NCBI RefSeq assembly: GCF_001938985.1
Contig: NZ_MKIN01000024.1
Span: 248,407 to 312,406, forward strand
Source of the DNA: Gillisella taibaishanensis
GTDB taxonomy: Bacteria > Pseudomonadota > Alphaproteobacteria > Rhizobiales > Rhizobiaceae
DNA length: 64,000 bases
Direction of reading: 5' to 3'
Shown one piece after another: positions 62,040-64,000 of this stretch (the first letter of the stretch is position 1; every line of letters starts with the position of its first letter). Below the pieces are notes generated by a model, which saw nothing but the letters and a program-made list of their open reading frames with translations, searched no databases and was not told the origin of the DNA. The position numbers and the translations under genes are program-made.

Positions 62040-62729
62040 ATGCGTTCAGTTCCGCTCCCGCTCCCGCTCCCGCTCCTTCTCAGCTTGAATGGCGGCTATG
62101 TCGACACCGTCGGCTTTCTGGCGCTCGGCGGCTTGTTTACCGCTCACGTGACGGGCAATTTCGTGACGCTTGGCGCCTCGCTCGCGCTCGGCACCGGCGG
62201 CAGCCTGGCCAAGGTGCTCGCGTTGCCGATGTTTTGCCTTTTCGTCTTTCTTTCGCGCCTCGCCGGCCTTTTCCTCAAAAACAGGGGAAGGCCCGTCATG
62301 CGGGTACTTCTCGCGGCAGAACTGCTTTTGCTGATCCTGGCTTTTGCTCTCGCGCTTGCCTACGGACCGTTTAAGAATCCAAACAGTGGTGAGGTGCTCG
62401 CCATCGGCATGGTGCTCGTGGCCGCCATGGCGATCCAGAACGGCCTGCACCGTATCCATCTGGCAAAATCGCCGCCGACTACGCTGATGACGGGCACCAC
62501 GACTCAGATCATGCTCGATCTCGCCGACCTTGCTGTGGGCGAGGGCGACACAACGGCGGCGGCAAAGGACCGGCTGAAGCGTATGAGCCTCAGCGTGGTT
62601 GCCTTCGCGCTGGGATGCGCTGCCGCTGCCGCAATTTTTTGTGTAGCGCCCGTCTGGTGTTTCGCCGTGCCGGCGGTTCTTGCAACGCTCGCCTTCGTCG
62701 CCAAGGTGGCGACGCCAGAAGGGGATTGA
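62040..62729 (+). CDS. DUF1275 (YoaK-like) membrane protein
   Basis: 229-residue inner-membrane protein with about six helices. SLNGGYVDTVGFLALGGLFTAHVTGNFVTLGASLA and AMAIQNGLHRIHLAKSPPTTLMTGTTTQIMLDLADL are the two halves of the DUF1275 family signature. Function unknown; an exporter or sensor-like role is sometimes proposed. The N-terminus has a Leu-Pro repeat (VPLPLPLPLLL) encoded by four CGCTCC hexamers. Alone, convergent with the poxB-like gene. Confidence 0.9.
   Translation: MRSVPLPLPLPLLLSLNGGYVDTVGFLALGGLFTAHVTGNFVTLGASLALGTGGSLAKVLALPMFCLFVFLSRLAGLFLKNRGRPVMRVLLAAELLLLILAFALALAYGPFKNPNSGEVLAIGMVLVAAMAIQNGLHRIHLAKSPPTTLMTGTTTQIMLDLADLAVGEGDTTAAAKDRLKRMSLSVVAFALGCAAAAAIFCVAPVWCFAVPAVLATLAFVAKVATPEGD
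62053..62076 (+). repeat. Four tandem CGCTCC hexamers in DUF1275 gene
   Basis: Four perfect copies of CGCTCC, in frame, encode alternating Leu-Pro in the extreme N-terminus. Being hexameric, unit gain or loss would change length by two residues without a frameshift. Confidence 0.7.
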
Positions 62730-62736
62730 GAGAGAC

Positions 62737-62759
62737 GCGGGGGCTGCTTGAGCCCCCGC
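62737..62759. terminator. Stem-loop between convergent DUF1275 and poxB-like genes
   Basis: Perfect nine-base arms GCGGGGGCT and AGCCCCCGC (62737-62745 and 62751-62759) with a five-base loop. No T-run on either side, so termination is likely but not textbook; it lies between convergent gene ends. Confidence 0.55.
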
Positions 62760-62773
62760 CTATCTGCAGTTCG

Positions 62774-64000
62774 CTACTTCCAAAGGTTTTCGCGGGCGAG
62801 ATCCAGGATCTCGTTGCCGCGGCCGTTGAACACGGCCTTGACCATGTAAAGGGTGAAGCCCTTGGCCATGTCGACATTGATGGATGGCGGTATGGGTAGT
62901 TCGGTACGCGCCACGACTGCATCGACCAGAACCGGTCCGTCATGGGCAAGCGCCTCTCTCAAGCCCGCCTCGACGTCGCCAGGTCGTTCCAGCCTGATGC
63001 CCTTGATGCCGATTGCCTCGGCCATGGCGGCGAAGTTGGGGTTCTGCAGGCTGGTGCCGGTCGGCAGTACGCCGGTCGATTTCTGCTCGACTTCCACGAA
63101 GCCGAGCGTGGAATTGTTGAAGACGACGATCTTGGCCGGCAGGCCCAATTGCGCAAGGCTCAGGAAGTCACCCATCAGCATGGCAAAGCCACCGTCGCCC
63201 GACAGGGAAATTACCTGCCGGTCGGGAAAACTTACCTGCGCGCCAATGGCCTGGGCCATGGCATTGGCCATTGAGCCATGCCAGAACGAGCCGACCAGCC
63301 GCCGTCTGCCGTTCATGGCCAGATAGCGCGCCGCCCAGACGGTCGGCAGGCCGACATCGCAGGTGAAGATCGCATCCTCGTCGGCGAGATCGCTCAGCGC
63401 CTTGGCGACCTGTTGGGGATGAATGATCTTGCCATCCGGCTTTGCCCGTGCTTCGTCATCCAGATCCTTGCGGGTCTTCTGGTAGTGGTTGAGCGCGCGG
63501 CCCAGATGCCGATCATCCTGGCTTCCATCCAGCAATGGCAGCAGCGCCGCTGCCGTCGACTTGACGTCACCGACCAACGCGAGGTCGACAGGCGCGCGGC
63601 GCCCGAGATGACCGGGCCGGATATCGATCTGGGCGATCTTCACCGACTTGCCCTGCGGATAGAATTGCCGGTAGGGGAAATCCGTACCCAGCATCAACAG
63701 CGTATCGCAATCGCTCATGGCGTAGTAACCAGACGCAAAGCCGATCAGCCCTGTCATGCCGACATCGAAGGGGTTGTCATATTCCACGTGTTCCTTGCCC
63801 TTCAAGGCATGGACGATCGGCGCCTTCAGCCGCTCGGCAAGCGCCAGCATTTCCTCATGGGCACCCGCGCAACCGGACCCGCAGAGCAGAGTGACTTTCC
63901 GTCCGCCATTCAGCAGGGCCGCCAGCGCCGCCAGATCCTCTTGCGCGGGGGTGATGGTTGGCTGGCGCGGCAACAGAGCCTGCGGCTTCGGGTTGATGGG
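62774..64000 (-). CDS. poxB: Pyruvate dehydrogenase (quinone)/ThDP-dependent enzyme, N-terminus cut by window edge
   Basis: Open to the right edge; about 409 residues are visible of an expected 570-600, so the N-terminal Pyr domain is outside. Visible: the central domain with LLCGSGCAGAHEEMLAL and FPYRQFYPQG, and the C-terminal PP domain with the ThDP motif SLSGDGGFAMLMGDFLSL...VVFNNSTLGFVEVEQ (GDG ... NN). WAARYLAMNGRRRLVGSFWHGSMANAMAQAIGA matches the PoxB/acetolactate-synthase family, with PoxB the better fit. The enzyme oxidatively decarboxylates pyruvate to acetate and feeds quinone. The C-terminus is complete. Confidence 0.88.
   Translation of the reverse strand, partial: PINPKPQALLPRQPTITPAQEDLAALAALLNGGRKVTLLCGSGCAGAHEEMLALAERLKAPIVHALKGKEHVEYDNPFDVGMTGLIGFASGYYAMSDCDTLLMLGTDFPYRQFYPQGKSVKIAQIDIRPGHLGRRAPVDLALVGDVKSTAAALLPLLDGSQDDRHLGRALNHYQKTRKDLDDEARAKPDGKIIHPQQVAKALSDLADEDAIFTCDVGLPTVWAARYLAMNGRRRLVGSFWHGSMANAMAQAIGAQVSFPDRQVISLSGDGGFAMLMGDFLSLAQLGLPAKIVVFNNSTLGFVEVEQKSTGVLPTGTSLQNPNFAAMAEAIGIKGIRLERPGDVEAGLREALAHDGPVLVDAVVARTELPIPPSINVDMAKGFTLYMVKAVFNGRGNEILDLARENLWK

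Noticed and set aside
1..64000. CRISPR array, prophage, insertion sequence or transposase
   Set aside because: No direct-repeat array, phage structural gene or transposase-like frame was found on either strand.

Overview
The window reads as a chromosomal segment of a member of the Rhizobiaceae (Alphaproteobacteria, Hyphomicrobiales). The evidence is the gene order ratA-cinA-ispDF / dusB-ntrB-ntrC-ntrY-ntrX-hfq-hflX-mazG, a fused ispDF, the cysG-DUF2849-cysI-DUF934-fpr set, an rlpA-dac-tmk-holB-metG-tatD run, a phosphatidylcholine synthase (pcs), a CtrA-type site and rhizobial intergenic palindromes. GC is high throughout, apart from two visibly AT-richer patches at about 4.5-5.3 kb and 16.6-17.4 kb. 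The window opens inside lipA and closes inside a poxB-like gene, so both end genes are partial.

Layout. 0-2.3 kb: the lipA 3' end, a DUF4279 gene and two tandem copies of a small P-loop kinase-like gene. 2.3-5.8 kb: an MHS-type transporter, ratA, a truncated membrane-protein remnant and a metallophosphoesterase that looks like late cargo between ratA and cinA. 5.3-16.5 kb: a conserved housekeeping and nitrogen-control block (pncC, ispDF, then divergently dusB-ntrBC-ntrYX-hfq-hflX). 16.6-17.4 kb: an accessory DUF2778 gene (Tlde1-like, L,D-transpeptidase-type Cys/His motif) overlapping a small two-helix membrane gene, a candidate effector/immunity pair. 17.6-20.3 kb: a sulfotransferase-like protein, mazG and a nucleoside deaminase. 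20.4-25.6 kb: assimilatory sulfite reduction (siroheme synthase, sulfite reductase, accessory proteins, ferredoxin-NADP reductase). 25.7-36.9 kb: an SDR with altered catalytic residues, then cell envelope (rlpA, a PBP5-like protein with altered motifs), replication (tmk, holB) and translation (metG) genes, a TauE-type exporter, tatD, a metallo-beta-lactamase fold hydrolase and a ClC channel. 37.1-40.3 kb: tRNA-Lys, ccdA, a UbiH-type hydroxylase and pcs. 40.5-45.2 kb: a BMP-type (nucleoside-like) ABC importer. 45.3-49.8 kb: a pentapeptide-repeat protein, glmU, glmS and DUF502.

49.9-56.7 kb looks like a phosphate-stress locus. A secreted phytase-like esterase has a near-consensus Pho box upstream. 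Facing it is an operon for a periplasmic binding protein, ABC ATPase, two permeases and a glycerophosphodiester phosphodiesterase, whose promoter also carries a Pho-box-like site, interleaved with palindromes beside a divergent ROK regulator. The rest (57.9-64 kb) holds an orphan sensor histidine kinase, a periplasmic VOC protein, a Tat-type alpha/beta hydrolase, a DUF1275 membrane protein and the poxB-like gene.

The best candidates for something not routinely described are the Pho-box phosphodiester locus with a non-Ugp-type transporter, and the DUF2778/two-helix gene pair. Functional assignments come from motif recognition and gene order only; no searches were run.
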